A model generated the notes under the pieces. The model made no database searches, was not told where the DNA came from, and was given only the letters and a program-made list of their open reading frames with translations. The translations under genes and the position numbers were made by a program. Positions 5,767-5,987 of a stretch of DNA of 5,987 nt are shown here, one piece after another (position 1 is the stretch's first letter; each line of letters begins with the position of its first letter). The stretch is taken from the NCBI GenBank assembly GCA_031274465.1, contig JAISQC010000202.1:1-5987 (forward strand), written 5' to 3'. This stretch comes from Synergistaceae bacterium (GTDB lineage: Bacteria; Synergistota; Synergistia; Synergistales; Synergistaceae).

Positions 5767-5987
5767 TCACTCCGCCATCTGGCTTGCCAGTTTCACGATC
5801 CAGGCGTCATTTCTGCCTTTGTTGCCGCCCCTTACGTCGCCGTCATCCGATTCGCTATCGCCCACGAGGACAAACCCCCCGTCTTGAGTCTGCCGCACCT
5901 CGCTGGCCTCGTCCGCCCCCTTTCCGCCGAGGCACTTTTGCCAAGACATTTCCCCCCCCGGTGTCAGCTTGAAAACCCAGAAATCCT
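5767..5987 (-). CDS. C-terminal end of a secreted tandem-repeat protein (DGG/WxKCLGG repeat type), 5' partial
   Basis: The minus frame is open from the right edge to a TGA at 5767-5769, giving 72 visible residues. They form one repeat plus flanks: DFWVFKLTPGGEMSWQKCLG (1-20), then a GADEASEVRQTQDGGFVLVG core (23-42), then SDDGDVRGGN (46-55), and NDAWIVKL at 59-66, ending ASQMAE. The unit 'D.W..KL...G...WQK..GG...D.A......DGG....G.....DGDV' recurs many times in large exported bacterial proteins thought to form beta-propeller-like folds. The repeat start (DFWVFKL) and the next one (DAWIVKL) show two successive copies about 58 residues apart. The ATG at 5949 is internal to the repeat and not the start. 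The protein is probably surface-located or secreted, with unknown ligand. It ends soon after the final KL motif, so its C-terminus looks natural or only slightly shortened. Confidence 0.75.
   Translation of the reverse strand, partial: DFWVFKLTPGGEMSWQKCLGGKGADEASEVRQTQDGGFVLVGDSESDDGDVRGGNKGRNDAWIVKLASQMAE

Noticed and set aside
5583..5972. 129-codon plus-strand open frame at the right end
   Set aside because: It reads the IstA remnant out of frame and then runs antisense through the repeat-protein gene. The other readings explain both halves better.
1..5987. CRISPR array, tRNA, rRNA or riboswitch
   Set aside because: I saw no regularly spaced direct repeats, no tRNA-like cloverleaf elements and no long structured leader on either strand.

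Overview
The window holds a complete four-gene transport and metabolism cluster on the plus strand (about 205-5081). It is flanked by a divergent regulatory region on the left and by a stretch of decayed gene fragments on the right (about 5073-5715). A partial gene enters from each edge on the minus strand. The GC-rich codon use, the tripartite TRAP importer, the three-cofactor flavoenzyme, the IS21 remnant and the DGG-containing secreted repeat protein would fit an anaerobic bacterium. A gut-type lineage such as Synergistota is possible, but that is a guess from overall style and not from a marker gene.

Layout. 1-61 (minus): probable start of a divergent gene running off the left edge. 62-204: AT-rich divergent promoter region with two TATAAT hexamers and an 8-bp inverted repeat around them. 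205-2169 (plus): a 654-residue Old Yellow Enzyme / 2,4-dienoyl-CoA reductase type oxidoreductase (FMN, 4Fe-4S, FAD, NAD(P)H). 2227-3249, 3308-3811 and 3816-5081 (plus): dctP-, dctQ- and dctM-type genes, a complete TRAP transporter with all three subunits in canonical order. 5073-5281 (minus): frameshifted, truncated N-terminal fragment of an LCM-family methyltransferase. 5342-5577 (plus): truncated DUF1016 N-terminal domain. 5572-5715 (plus): the helix-turn-helix start of an IS21-type IstA transposase, abutting the DUF1016 fragment. 5767-5987 (minus): C-terminal end of a secreted tandem-repeat protein that continues beyond the right edge.

How the genes may work together. The binding protein would capture a solute, probably a carboxylate, outside the membrane. 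The DctQM-type permease would bring it in using an ion gradient, and the flavoenzyme could reduce a C=C bond in it, either to dispose of electrons or to start its breakdown. The import family is clear. The substrate and the link to reduction are inferences from gene order alone. No plainly novel system is evident. The most unusual parts are the variant flavoenzyme and the mosaic of three gene remnants downstream of the transporter.
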